NCBI RefSeq assembly: GCF_018860855.1
Contig: NZ_JAHKQE010000031.1
Coordinates: 1-51,893 of the forward strand
Length of the DNA stretch: 51,893 bases
Source of the DNA: Amphritea atlantica
GTDB taxonomy: Bacteria > Pseudomonadota > Gammaproteobacteria > Pseudomonadales > Balneatricaceae
Reading direction: 5' to 3'
Shown here: in pieces, positions 38,153 through 47,490 of the stretch
Position numbering within the stretch: position 1 is the first letter of the stretch
How the letters are laid out: each line of letters starts with the position of its first letter
Program-made: the position numbers and the translations under genes
The notes under the pieces: generated by a model
The model's input: only the letters and a program-made list of their open reading frames with translations
Told to the model about the DNA's origin: nothing
The model's database searches: none

Positions 38153-40789
38153 ATGACGAATTTGAACAAGCAAAACAGTAATATGCAAACAGCTATTGAT
38201 GAAACAGAACTGCAAGAAATGGTGGCAGCTAATGATACCGGCGCACGTGTTCCGCACGGCTGGCAGGGTAAAATTCTGTTAGGAACCGCGCTGGCGTGGT
38301 CTCTTTTCCAGTTATGGATAGCATCACCACTTTCCTTTTATGATTGGCCATTGATTGGTAGTTTTGGTATTTTCAACGACACAGAAGTCCGTGCCATTCA
38401 CTTAGGCTTTGCAATATTTTTAGCCTTTACAGCCTACCCGGCCTTCACCCGCTCGCCACATCACCGCGTACCACTCAACGATATGATACTCAGCCTAGTG
38501 GCTGCTTTTTGTGCTTCCTATATCTTTCTGTTTTATGATCAGCTCGTTAGCCGCCCAGGCCTTCCGAATACACAAGATTTAGTAATCTCTGTCGCTGGAC
38601 TTATCTTATTACTCGAAGCTGCACGCAGAACGCTGGGACCACCATTAATGATGGTGGCTGTTGTATTCTTAACCTATTCGCTGGCCGGCCCTTATATGCC
38701 GGATATCATTGCTCACAAAGGCGTAACGCTTAAAGAACTTATCAACCACCAATGGCTAACCACTGAAGGCGTTTTTGGTATTGCACTCGGTGTGTCTTCT
38801 GGTTTTGTATTTCTGTTTGTTTTGTTTGGCGCACTGTTGGATAAGGCGGGTGCCGGTAACTATTTTATACAGGTAGCATTTTCCTTATTAGGACACATGC
38901 GTGGTGGCCCAGCCAAAGCGGCGGTCGTTGCTTCAGGTCTTACTGGCCTTATATCAGGTTCATCCATTGCCAATGTGGTAACCACCGGCACGTTCACCGT
39001 TCCGATGATGAAACGTGTTGGATTTTCTGCTGAAAAAGCCGGCGCAGTAGAGGTTGCTTCATCTGTTAACGGACAGATTATGCCTCCGGTCATGGGTGCC
39101 GCTGCATTTTTGATGGTTGAGTATGTAGGTATCTCTTATGTAGAGGTTATTACACATGCATTTTTACCAGCACTCATTTCATATATCGCGCTGGTCTATA
39201 TTGTGCATTTAGAAGCACTAAAATTAGATATGCAGGGTCTACCCCGTCGCAGCGCGATCAAACCTTGGCACCTTCGCGTTATCGGCTTATTAACAGGCTT
39301 CATGGTAACGGCCGCCCTCGCCGCTGTCGTATATTATGGCATTGGCTGGATCAAACCAGTCTTTGGTGAAAATGCGGGATGGATAATCGCTGCATTATTA
39401 GCGATAACGTACCTTTACTTGATACGCTATGCCGCAAAAGTGCCCAGCCTAAAATTAGATAGCCCTGATTCGCCTATGATTGAGCTCCCAGAAGTGGGGC
39501 CGACGGTTAAGTCCGGTCTACATTTTCTACTCCCCGTGGTTGTGCTGGTATGGTGTTTGATGATTGAACGCTTGTCTCCAGGGCTATCTGCTTTCTGGGC
39601 AACGGTATTAATGATCCTTATACTCGTGACTCAACGACCTCTCATAGCTTACTTTCGTCAAGAAGGAGCGTTACTTGATCAACTAAGGAAAGGCGGTAAC
39701 GAACTTGTTGATGGGCTGATCGTAGGGGCTCGCAACATGATTGGTATTGGTATCGCGACAGCAACGGCCGGTATCATTGTGGGAGCCGTATCACAAACCG
39801 GCGTTGGTTCTGTGTTGGCCGACTTGGTTGAGATTCTTTCGATGGGTAACTTGTTACTCATGTTGATACTGACCGCAATATTAAGCCTGATTCTCGGGAT
39901 GGGATTACCCACTACCGCTAACTACATTGTGGTTTCAGCATTATTAGCACCCGTTGTTGTTACCCTAGGTCAAGAGTCTGGTTTAATCGTTCCGTTAATT
40001 GCGGTCCATTTGTTTGTGTTTTACTTCGGTATTATGGCGGATGTTACACCGCCAGTCGGCTTGGCCTCATTTGCTGCAGCAGCTGTTTCCGGTGGTGACC
40101 CGATTCGTACAGGCTTTGTTGCCTTTAACTACAGTATGCGCACCGCAGTTCTACCTTTCTTATTCATTTTCAACACCGATCTTTTGCTGATCAATGTGAC
40201 ATGGTCTCAAGGAATAATGATCTTTATTGTTGCCACAGCCGCCATGCTGATATTTACCGCAGCCACTCAAGGGTTCTTTCTTGTTCGCAGCCGTTGGTAT
40301 GAGTCGATGGCGCTAATGTTAGTCGCATTTTCTCTTTTCCGCCCCGGCTTTTGGATGGACCAGATAATACCGCCTCATAAACAAATAGCGCCAACAGAAC
40401 TTATTCAAGCGGCTAACTCGATGGTAGCAGGCACTGAATTACGGCTATGGGTTCAGGGTGAAGATGACGTGGGGGACAACCGTTTATTTATGGCTAGCAT
40501 GGCATTAGGTAATGGAATAGATGGCGCAGCACGGATAGAGTCATCCGGATTAGCCTTGCTCACCAATAATGGCAAAACGGTAGTTGATTACGTCGGTTTT
40601 GATAGTCCTGCAGAAAAAGCTGGGCTGGTCTTTGACCAAGTCATTACTTCAGTGGATATACCCCAAGTACAGCCTGCTAAAGAGTGGATCTACATACCTG
40701 CATTAGCTTTATTTGCATTGATTTTTTTGCTTCAACGTCGCCGTAAAACATCTAGAGTAGTGTTCTCCAATACAGTGAATGCTAACTAA
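38153..40789 (+). CDS. Fused TRAP transporter permease (4TM + 12TM)
   Basis: A protein of about 878 residues, paralogous along its length to the permease at 12303-14948: RGGPAKAAVVASGLTG, SGSSIANVVTTGTFTVP, EVASSVNGQIMPPVMGAAA, GMGLPTTANYIVVSALL and ADVTPPVGLASFAAAAVSGG are shared. The C-terminal soluble segment (VVDYVGFDSPAEKAGLVFDQ) again looks PDZ-like and is followed by a last hydrophobic helix. I preferred the ATG at 38153, which has GGGAG six bases upstream, over 38147. It imports the TAXI ligand across the inner membrane. Confidence 0.93.
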   Translation: MTNLNKQNSNMQTAIDETELQEMVAANDTGARVPHGWQGKILLGTALAWSLFQLWIASPLSFYDWPLIGSFGIFNDTEVRAIHLGFAIFLAFTAYPAFTRSPHHRVPLNDMILSLVAAFCASYIFLFYDQLVSRPGLPNTQDLVISVAGLILLLEAARRTLGPPLMMVAVVFLTYSLAGPYMPDIIAHKGVTLKELINHQWLTTEGVFGIALGVSSGFVFLFVLFGALLDKAGAGNYFIQVAFSLLGHMRGGPAKAAVVASGLTGLISGSSIANVVTTGTFTVPMMKRVGFSAEKAGAVEVASSVNGQIMPPVMGAAAFLMVEYVGISYVEVITHAFLPALISYIALVYIVHLEALKLDMQGLPRRSAIKPWHLRVIGLLTGFMVTAALAAVVYYGIGWIKPVFGENAGWIIAALLAITYLYLIRYAAKVPSLKLDSPDSPMIELPEVGPTVKSGLHFLLPVVVLVWCLMIERLSPGLSAFWATVLMILILVTQRPLIAYFRQEGALLDQLRKGGNELVDGLIVGARNMIGIGIATATAGIIVGAVSQTGVGSVLADLVEILSMGNLLLMLILTAILSLILGMGLPTTANYIVVSALLAPVVVTLGQESGLIVPLIAVHLFVFYFGIMADVTPPVGLASFAAAAVSGGDPIRTGFVAFNYSMRTAVLPFLFIFNTDLLLINVTWSQGIMIFIVATAAMLIFTAATQGFFLVRSRWYESMALMLVAFSLFRPGFWMDQIIPPHKQIAPTELIQAANSMVAGTELRLWVQGEDDVGDNRLFMASMALGNGIDGAARIESSGLALLTNNGKTVVDYVGFDSPAEKAGLVFDQVITSVDIPQVQPAKEWIYIPALALFALIFLLQRRRKTSRVVFSNTVNAN

Positions 40790-40869
40790 GGTTTAACCAT
40801 CCTGACAGATAAGAAATCTGATAACCAGCTATCCACGCTAGGTTGTCAGGTTTGTAGGAGATATGAACG

Positions 40870-41301
40870 ATGTTTAAAAAAGTACTCGTTCCCATTGATT
40901 TAAATGAACCCGAATTTGCAGAACATGCATTGAGGCTAGCACTACGTGAAGTAACAGAAAACGGATCTGAGCTACACATGCTCACCGTTGTACCCGGCTT
41001 TACTAACTCATTTATCGCAGCCTATTTTAGTGAAAAAGATCACATCAACGCAGTTAAAGATATCGCCCGTAAATTACAGGATTATTCGCATAGAGTGATA
41101 CCAGAAAGTGTTCATCCCGTCCTCCGTGTATACGAGGGCTCTACAGCAGACACTATTATCAATTACATCACAGCTAAAGAGATTAATCTGGCGATTATGG
41201 CGGCTCATCATCGCCCAAAAATCGATGACTTTTTCTTGGGCTCGGTATCTGCCAGAGTGACAGAGCGGGCTAAGTGTTCGATCATATTACTTCGAGATTA
41301 A
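40870..41301 (+). CDS. Universal stress protein family (UspA)
   Basis: A 143-residue single Usp domain: KKVLVPIDLNEPEFAEHAL at the start, AIMAAHHRPKIDDFFLGSVS and CSIILLRD at the end. The FLGSVSARV part keeps the GS of the nucleotide loop, but the preceding G-x-x-G is AAHHRP. GGAG precedes the ATG by nine bases. It follows the TRAP permease directly, whereas in the first locus the Usp gene comes before the binding protein. A regulatory partner of the transporter is likely, by analogy with TeaD. Confidence 0.88.
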   Translation: MFKKVLVPIDLNEPEFAEHALRLALREVTENGSELHMLTVVPGFTNSFIAAYFSEKDHINAVKDIARKLQDYSHRVIPESVHPVLRVYEGSTADTIINYITAKEINLAIMAAHHRPKIDDFFLGSVSARVTERAKCSIILLRD

Positions 41302-41452
41302 AGACAATCAAATGGACTATACAAGGTCTATCAACGTCGTATATACCCTTAAATCCCAATAAATTCGTATGACTATTGTGCTTGGAATCTAGAGCGTATC
41401 AATGATGTGAGAAGGATAATCACCTTTAAGTTACTGTTATCCAGGATAAATA

Positions 41453-41809
41453 ATGAAGATCATAAATACTGAAAATGCGGAGCGCTATAAATGGGGAATT
41501 AACTCCATTGGCTGGCACTTGCTTAAATCTGATAGTTTAAGTGTAATCGAAGAGGAGGTGCCTCCAAATGAAAAAGAAGAGCGACATTATCATAACGAAT
41601 CCCAGCAGTTCTTCTACGTGCTTTCGGGCGTAGCCCATATAGAAATATCAGGTAATATTGTCGAGATCAATTCTGGAAGTGGTATTCACGTTCCAGCTCA
41701 AGAGCCTCATCAATTAATGAATAATGGTACTGAGAGCTTACGTTTCTTGGTGATATCACAACCCAAAAGCCATGGAGATAGAGTCAATGCAGAACCTCCG
41801 ACCCTGTAA
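41453..41809 (+). CDS. Small cupin-domain protein
   Basis: A 118-residue single cupin barrel: PPNEKEERHYHNESQQFFYVLSG contains the H-x-H-x(n)-Q/E metal-site pattern of cupin motif 1, and SGSGIHVPAQEPHQLMN gives the motif 2 His. Likely a metal-binding isomerase, dioxygenase or sensor; function unknown. AGGA precedes the ATG. Its stop codon lies inside the terminal repeat of the IS256-family element that starts at about 41802, so the last residues and stop may be supplied by the insertion. Confidence 0.82.
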   Translation: MKIINTENAERYKWGINSIGWHLLKSDSLSVIEEEVPPNEKEERHYHNESQQFFYVLSGVAHIEISGNIVEINSGSGIHVPAQEPHQLMNNGTESLRFLVISQPKSHGDRVNAEPPTL

Positions 41810-43085
41810 ATAATTCTGTGTAACTGCTAAGTTCAAATATAATCAGTTAAGCGGTCTTCAAATTCAATCATAAATCGATTCAATGCGGGCTTCCAGTTTC
41901 TAATGGGCATCGTCCATTTTTTGGAAGCATCCAGAATCGCCAGATAGATCACCTTTCGTGCGGAGTCATCCGTCGGAAACAGCTTCCTCTTCTTGATCGC
42001 CTTACGGATAACGCTGTTGAGAGACTCGATCGCGTTGGTCGTATAGATCGCTTTGCGTATGTCCTGAGGGTAATCGAACAAGGTGTTCAGATTTTCCCAG
42101 TGTGCACGCCAAGAGCGGCTAATCTGGGGGTATTTTTCGTCCCATCGATCAGCAAACTGCTCCAGTGCCAGCAGGGCCTCCTCTTCCGTGACAGATTGAT
42201 AGATTTGTTTGAGATCGGAGGTAACGGCTTTATAATCTTTCCATGGGACGTACTTAACCGAGTTGCGAACCATATGAACGATACAGAGCTGAACCTGTGT
42301 TTTGGGAAAGACCGTATTGATTGCATCGGGAAACCCCTTCAGGCCGTCGACACAGGCGATTAGTATATCTTTGACGCCTCGGTTCTGGAGCTCCGTGAGC
42401 ACATTCAGCCAAAACTTGGCACCCTCATTTTCAGAAATCCACAGGCCTAGCAATTCCTTATGGCCCTCCAAATTAACCCCCAAAGCTAGGTAAATAGCCT
42501 TGTTGATGACCTGTTTGTCCTGGCGGATTTTAACCACGATACAGTCAAGATAAATAATAGGGTATACCTGATCCAATGGCCGTGACTGCCATTCAATCAC
42601 CTGTTCTAATACTGCGTTTGTGACCTTTGATATGAGACTGGCAGAGACATCAGCATCGTACATTTCTTTGAAGGTAGCGACGATTTCACGAGTAGTCATG
42701 CCTTTGGCGTACAGGCTCAGAATCTTATCGTCCATTGACGTGAAGCGAGTCTGCTGCTTTTTAACTAACTTCGGTTCAAAGCTGCCATCTCGATCCCGTG
42801 GAGCATCAATCTCAATCGACCCATCTTCGGTACGTAAGGTCTTGCTGGAATAGCCATTTCGGCTGTTATCTGAGGAACTTTTAGCATACCTGTCGTAACC
42901 CAGATGTTCATCTAGTTCGGCATTAAGGGCCGTTTCAACGGTGACTTTGGTTAGCATCTGCCGGAAGTCATTGAGATCACTTTCAGTTTTAATGCTTTTA
43001 GCCGCTTCGCGTGCGAAGGCTTCAGTTGCTTTTTATCCATGTTGCCTATCCTTAGCCATTACTGGCTCTATGATAGGCAGTTACT
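41802..43085 (-). mobile_element. IS256-family insertion sequence
   Basis: The left terminal region CCCTGTAAATAATTCTGTGT (41802-41821) is typical of IS256 relatives. At the other side only the inner GGCAGTTAC (about 43077-43085) matches before the sequence diverges, so that end is truncated or strongly decayed, and no target duplication could be found. The transposase inside carries a frameshift at its start. Confidence 0.75.
41833..43040 (-). pseudogene. IS256-family (MULE-type) transposase with early frameshift
   Basis: About 400 residues: TVETALNAELDEHLGYDRY, RNGYSSKTLRTEDG, YLDCIVVKIRQDKQVINKA, VYLALGVNLEGHKELLG-like segment, ACVDGLKGFPDAINTVFP and CIVHMVRNSVKYVPWKDYK are classic IS256 family regions with DDE residues. 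The natural ATG at 43040 (MDKKQLK) has an upstream AGGATAGGC. One base is missing about eight codons in (AAGCC for AAGGCC), which puts FAREAAKSIKTESDLNDF into another frame. A shorter protein from 42957 remains open. This could be a real inactivation or a sequencing error. Confidence 0.8.
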
Positions 43086-43261
43086 ACATCTCAATAGCTG
43101 AGGTTAAAGCACTAATATAACCAAACCGCATGCTGGGTGATTTCTGACGGAAAACGGTGACGTTTGTAGTGGCAAGTTAGTTTATTCAGAAGAGGATTGT
43201 TACCCGTTGCGCGTAACTTGTCAGTACTGATCCCCCTCCCAGAAACGCCACTAAAGCCTCT
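43086..43261 (-). other. Stem-rich stretch downstream of the AbrB-type gene
   Basis: No gene. On the minus strand TAGTGGC and GCCACTA arms (about 43159-43165 and 43246-43252) enclose a second pair, AAGTTA/TAACTT, and GTTAC/GTAAC. Possibly a 3' end structure of the transcript from the permease genes; no clear T-run. Confidence 0.35.
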
Positions 43262-44278
43262 TCAGGCTACATCCTTTCGCCTAATGAGAATCATCAGTAG
43301 CGGAATCGTCATACTCATGATCAACATTCGGAACAACTGATGGGTGGCAACAAACAATGCATCGACATCCTGATTCATCGCAATGGCGATCATCACTTCC
43401 ATGCCACCCGGCGCATAGGCCAGCATGGCCTGAGTCCAGGGAATGGCGGCAACATAGTGAAGAATAGCCGCGAATCCTGCAGAGACCATCAAGGTAATAA
43501 GCAAGCCGACTGAAGCGGCCTTAATCTCCGCGATTGACTCATGGATATCAATATTATTAAAACGTGACCCAATTGCACAACCAAGAAACACCATTAAGGA
43601 AAGCAGAATCATATCAGGGAAACGCCAGTCCCAATCCATACTCTGTCTCAACAGCAAGGTTGCAACAATCCCACCCACCAGCATCGGCGCGGGGAGCTTA
43701 ATATGCTTCAGAACCCAGCCAATCAAGGTGGCCAGCGCGATAGTGATGAGCATTCTTTCGGGATGCTCAATATGGAACCCCTGCAGGGAGACGCGGCGTT
43801 CTGCGACAGGCAAGAACAGCGGTATACAGAACACTAAAAATAATAAGCGTATGCCGTGTATCAGCGAAATACGGCGTACATTGGCATTCATTTCAGCGGC
43901 CATGCTTAGCATAATGGCCAGATTTCCAGGCACTGAACAGAACAGCGCCTCATCTCGACGCCAGCCATGCTGAGCCGCATAGAACCGATATAATATCCAC
44001 AACAACGAAGCCAGCATCAAACACATCAGTAAAATCGAACCGGCCCAGTGTAGCAACTGATCTACCAAACCACTTTCTATATTGAGTGCGACAGAGATCC
44101 CTAGAAATAGAGTAATTACCGAGGAGGTTGAGGCGGGCATCACCACCTGAATATTAGTCACCCCGACCAGAACGACTGTCAGTAGAGCGCCAATCAGCCA
44201 AGCCGATGGCAGTCCGAGCCAATAGGCGACACAGCCACCTAGGGCACCAATAATTATCGTTCGAATAACGAGCAACAT
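43262..44278 (-). CDS. AbrB-family (ammonia-monooxygenase-regulator-like) membrane permease
   Basis: A protein of about 338 residues with about ten hydrophobic segments arranged as two repeats: GALGGCVAYWLGLPSAWLIGA in the first half and LKHIKLPAPMLVGGIVATLLL in the second, plus AYAPGGMEVMIAIAMNQDVD. This is the AbrB/YdbO-type permease family, usually of unknown substrate and often next to TTT transporters. ATG 44278 was chosen over a TTG start. It follows tctA2 after a hairpin at 44291-44320 and probably belongs to the same transcription unit at reduced level. Confidence 0.82.
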   Translation of the reverse strand: MLLVIRTIIIGALGGCVAYWLGLPSAWLIGALLTVVLVGVTNIQVVMPASTSSVITLFLGISVALNIESGLVDQLLHWAGSILLMCLMLASLLWILYRFYAAQHGWRRDEALFCSVPGNLAIMLSMAAEMNANVRRISLIHGIRLLFLVFCIPLFLPVAERRVSLQGFHIEHPERMLITIALATLIGWVLKHIKLPAPMLVGGIVATLLLRQSMDWDWRFPDMILLSLMVFLGCAIGSRFNNIDIHESIAEIKAASVGLLITLMVSAGFAAILHYVAAIPWTQAMLAYAPGGMEVMIAIAMNQDVDALFVATHQLFRMLIMSMTIPLLMILIRRKDVA

Positions 44279-44290
44279 ATTGATAACGTC

Positions 44291-44320
44291 CAAAAAAATG
44301 GGGGGGCCGTAGCCACCCCC
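44291..44320 (-). terminator. Attenuator-like hairpin between tctA and the AbrB-type gene
   Basis: Read on the minus strand, GGGGGTGGC and GGCCCCCCC arms are followed by a T-run (44297-44291). It lies within a likely operon and overlaps the region just upstream of the AbrB start, so it may act as a partial terminator. Confidence 0.65.
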
Positions 44321-44369
44321 GAATATTACATGTTTTACCTAACAATCATGCGTAACTCAGCAAGCAGGT

Positions 44370-45893
44370 TCAATCCTCAACCTCATTAGCTTTTGCCAGC
44401 AGTTTACGCATTTTGATTGAACGCATCAGACTCGGTGCAACAACCGCAACGACCGTGGCAATGGCCATGACATAAGTTATCGGCCCATCAAGTAGTACTG
44501 ACCAGTCTCCGCCTGAAATAGACAGCGCACGACGCAGATTTACCTCCAACACCTCCCCAAGAACTAAGCCCAGAATGACAGGGGCAAGTGAGAAATGAAG
44601 CTTACGCAAAAGAAAGCCAACCACGCCCAGCAGCACCATAAAGAACAGGTCAAAACTGTCGCCATGAATGGAGTAGATACCCACAAAAGTCAGCATCGCT
44701 ATCACGGGTACAAGGTACGCCTGCCGAATTGACAGTAAGCGAACAAATAGTCCGATCATAGGCAGATTCATCACCAGCAACGCGATATTACCGACAAACA
44801 TCGAAGCGATCAGACCCCAGGCAATGTCAGGCCGCTGCTCGAATAACAACGGTCCCGGTGTGATATTGAACATCATCAGCGCACCCAGCAAAATCGCCGT
44901 CGTGCCACTCCCCGGAATCCCCAGTGTCAGCATCGGCACCATCGCCCCCACCGCAGACGCATTATTGGAAGCCTCCGGTGCTGCCAGACCGCGGATATCG
45001 CCTTCACCAAAATGTTCGTTTTTACCTTCGGCAAAACGCTTCTCGGTGCCATAAGCAACCGCACTGGCAATCGAAGCCCCCGTACCTGGCAATACGCCAA
45101 TCAGGAAGCCCATAACCGTAGAACGAAATACCACCCACTTAACCGCCAGCAGATCAGCGACTGTTACAAAGCTTTTACCAAGCGGACGGACACCGAGGTC
45201 ATTACGAGCCCAAGATTCAAGCAGAACAAAAATTTCACTGATAGCAAACATACCGATAACCACGACTAAAAAGTCGACGCCATCAAAGAAGTTCGGTATC
45301 CCCATGGTGAAACGTAACACGCCACTGCCAGAGTCAATGCCAACGGTTGCCAGCACCAAACCGATGAGCACGCCCACAATGGTTTTAGCCGGTCGAGAGC
45401 CGACCATCGTGGCAAGACAAGTAAAGGCAAAAATCATAAGCCAGACATATTCTGATGGCCCAAATTGAACCGCAAACTGACTCAGAATCGGCGCGCAAAT
45501 CACCATCATCAGCAAAGCGCCCATACTACCCGCAAAGGAGCTAATCGCTGACAGCGCAAGTGCACGACCACCTTCCCCTTTACGTGACAGCGGATAACCG
45601 TCAAGAGTTGTCATGATTGCCCCAGCGTCACCAGGAACATTAAGCAGAATACTTGAAATACGGCCACCATACTCAGCGCCATAATAGACGCCCGCCAACA
45701 GAATCAGTGCAGATTCTGGTGGTAACCCGAGGGCATAAGCCAGCGGCAACAGAATCGCCACACCATTAATTGGACCGATCCCCGGCAGAGAACCAATCAA
45801 CGTACCAATAAAACATCCCAACAAAACCAGTAACAGGTTAAGCGGGAGGAAGGCAACACTAAATCCGGTTGCCAGATGACTGAAAACATCCAT
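44370..45893 (-). CDS. tctA: Tripartite tricarboxylate transporter large permease (TctA family)
   Basis: A 507-residue membrane permease with the duplicated TctA motifs GTLIGSLPGIGPINGVAILLP and GFLIGVLPGTGASIASAVAYG, plus GRISSILLNVPGDAGAIMTT and SNNASAVGAMVPMLTLGIPG. GGGAG precedes the ATG at 45893. It is the second TctA of the window, clearly distinct in sequence from the one at 28794-30320. With TctB and TctC upstream and the TctDE-like two-component system opposite, it forms a complete regulated importer, probably for a tricarboxylate such as citrate (family knowledge). Confidence 0.93.
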   Translation of the reverse strand: MDVFSHLATGFSVAFLPLNLLLVLLGCFIGTLIGSLPGIGPINGVAILLPLAYALGLPPESALILLAGVYYGAEYGGRISSILLNVPGDAGAIMTTLDGYPLSRKGEGGRALALSAISSFAGSMGALLMMVICAPILSQFAVQFGPSEYVWLMIFAFTCLATMVGSRPAKTIVGVLIGLVLATVGIDSGSGVLRFTMGIPNFFDGVDFLVVVIGMFAISEIFVLLESWARNDLGVRPLGKSFVTVADLLAVKWVVFRSTVMGFLIGVLPGTGASIASAVAYGTEKRFAEGKNEHFGEGDIRGLAAPEASNNASAVGAMVPMLTLGIPGSGTTAILLGALMMFNITPGPLLFEQRPDIAWGLIASMFVGNIALLVMNLPMIGLFVRLLSIRQAYLVPVIAMLTFVGIYSIHGDSFDLFFMVLLGVVGFLLRKLHFSLAPVILGLVLGEVLEVNLRRALSISGGDWSVLLDGPITYVMAIATVVAVVAPSLMRSIKMRKLLAKANEVED

Positions 45894-45904
45894 AGATCTA
45901 CTCC

Positions 45905-46345
45905 CTAAAAAACGCCGGCCCACCAGGTGCCAGAAGGAACATTAAGCTGTAGCAGCAAGGTCAGCAGAAAATAGCTGATGACGCTCATAATCAGCGCAAA
46001 TAACGCAGCCCGCTTCGGCGTTTCGCCAAACAACCAGCTAAAGACACTCCCCACCAGAAAAGTGGCCAGAATAAATCCGGCGCCTTCAAATAGCGCAGCA
46101 TAGACAATCATTAACACCAGCCCGGCCAGCAATTTCTTCATAATGTCGGCGGTCGGATGCCAGCTGTTTTCATCAGGCTTAATGATTAACCGGACGGAGA
46201 AAATCGTTAGCAAAATTCCCAGAATAACGGGGAAGGCTTTTGGCCCCAGAGGCTCATATTGGAAGGGTACATCAAACTGAAGGGCTGCCCAGACGATCAG
46301 TCCAGACAGCACCAGCAATATACCCGCAAGAATACGGTCATACAT
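45905..46345 (-). CDS. tctB: Tripartite tricarboxylate transporter small subunit (TctB family)
   Basis: A protein of about 146 residues with four helices: ILAGILLVLSGLIVWAALQF at the N-terminus, then the YEPLGPKAFPVILGILL signature of TctB, then two C-terminal helices. I chose the ATG at 46345 (SD-like AAGTGAG upstream) over a GTG at 46357 overlapping the tctC stop. It lies eleven bases before tctA. Confidence 0.85.
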   Translation of the reverse strand: MYDRILAGILLVLSGLIVWAALQFDVPFQYEPLGPKAFPVILGILLTIFSVRLIIKPDENSWHPTADIMKKLLAGLVLMIVYAALFEGAGFILATFLVGSVFSWLFGETPKRAALFALIMSVISYFLLTLLLQLNVPSGTWWAGVF

Positions 46346-46353
46346 TGCAAATC

Positions 46354-47331
46354 TCACTTAATAAGGCCTGATTCTTTTGCCAGATCACGCATGTAACCGA
46401 CACGGTTTTTAACGTAGGCGTCGAACTTATCACCAGACATTTTAAAAGGTATCAGTCCTTTTTCATGCACAGTGTCTAGGAACGCTTCGTTTTCATACGC
46501 CTTATCAAACTGCCCTGCCCAATAGTTGTAAGCATCGTCAGAGACATCTGGCCCCAGATAAAAGCCACGCAAAATGGTCCATTCAGCATCAAAGCCCTGC
46601 TCTTTCGCAGTCGGAATGTCAGCAAACTCGCCTTCCAGTCGTTCAGGCGCCATAATCGCCAGCATTTTCAGCTTACCGGCCTCCATCTGTCCAACCATCT
46701 CACCGACATCACCGGGATAGATCTGAATATGATTACCCATCAGCGCAGCAGTCGCCTCACCGCCACCTTCATAAGGCACATAACGCATCGTTTTTGGATC
46801 AACGCCGGATGATTTCATCAGAATAGCGGCTTTCATCCAATCCTGACTGCCGACACCTCCGCCCGCACCGAGAACATATTTAGTCGGATCAGCTTTGACT
46901 GCAGCCACTAGCTCAGCCAGAGTATTCCAAGGCGCATCGGCTCTCACAATCACGGCACCGTAATCGACACCGGCAGCACCGACCCAACGGGCAGCGTTTT
47001 CATCAAGATTTTTACCAAACTTACCTTGAGCGATATTCAGCAAAGAACCGGAGCTAAATGCCACCAGCGCATTGCCATCATCACGACGGTTAGAGTTGAT
47101 ATAGTTGTACGCTACGGCACCAACACCACCCGGCATAAAGGTAACTGCCATCGGCGTACTCAGTAGATCCGCACTTTTGAAACCGTTAGAGATGATACGA
47201 CAGGTTAAATCAAAACCACCGCCTGGTTTTGCAGGGGCGACACATTCGGGTTTAGATGGTTCAAATGCAGCAGCGTGCATTGCAGTTGCCAAACCAGCAG
47301 CCAGTGCTAGTATACGAAGCTTGAACTTCAT
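46354..47331 (-). CDS. tctC: TctC-family periplasmic substrate-binding protein
   Basis: A 325-residue protein with a signal peptide (LRILALAAGLATAMHAAA). The mature region starts with FEPSKPECVAPAKPGGGFDL, where the Cys and PGGGFDLT are typical of true TctC tricarboxylate binders. It also contains MPGGVGAVAYNYI and YVPYEGGGEATAALMG. GGAGAG precedes the ATG at 47331. It binds the substrate for TctAB and, in related systems, can also interact with the TctE sensor. It is divergent from the response regulator at 47491. Confidence 0.93.
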   Translation of the reverse strand: MKFKLRILALAAGLATAMHAAAFEPSKPECVAPAKPGGGFDLTCRIISNGFKSADLLSTPMAVTFMPGGVGAVAYNYINSNRRDDGNALVAFSSGSLLNIAQGKFGKNLDENAARWVGAAGVDYGAVIVRADAPWNTLAELVAAVKADPTKYVLGAGGGVGSQDWMKAAILMKSSGVDPKTMRYVPYEGGGEATAALMGNHIQIYPGDVGEMVGQMEAGKLKMLAIMAPERLEGEFADIPTAKEQGFDAEWTILRGFYLGPDVSDDAYNYWAGQFDKAYENEAFLDTVHEKGLIPFKMSGDKFDAYVKNRVGYMRDLAKESGLIK

Positions 47332-47490
47332 GGGGCTCTCCAAATCAGATTTTTTGTTATATATTTTTTTAACAGCGCTCCTAAGAGCCAGTGAAATATA
47401 GCCCTGTTAACTGACAACGGTCTGACACGAGCAAAAAAAGCACGCAGATAGATTGCTTGTTGTTACCTCCCGACAGAGATTATTAGCGTT
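47332..47490. promoter_or_regulatory. Divergent promoter region tctC/tctD
   Basis: A 159-bp gap that must hold the promoters for the tctCBA operon (minus) and the two-component operon (plus). It is AT-rich on the tctC side. No direct-repeat response-regulator box was resolved by eye. Confidence 0.45.
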
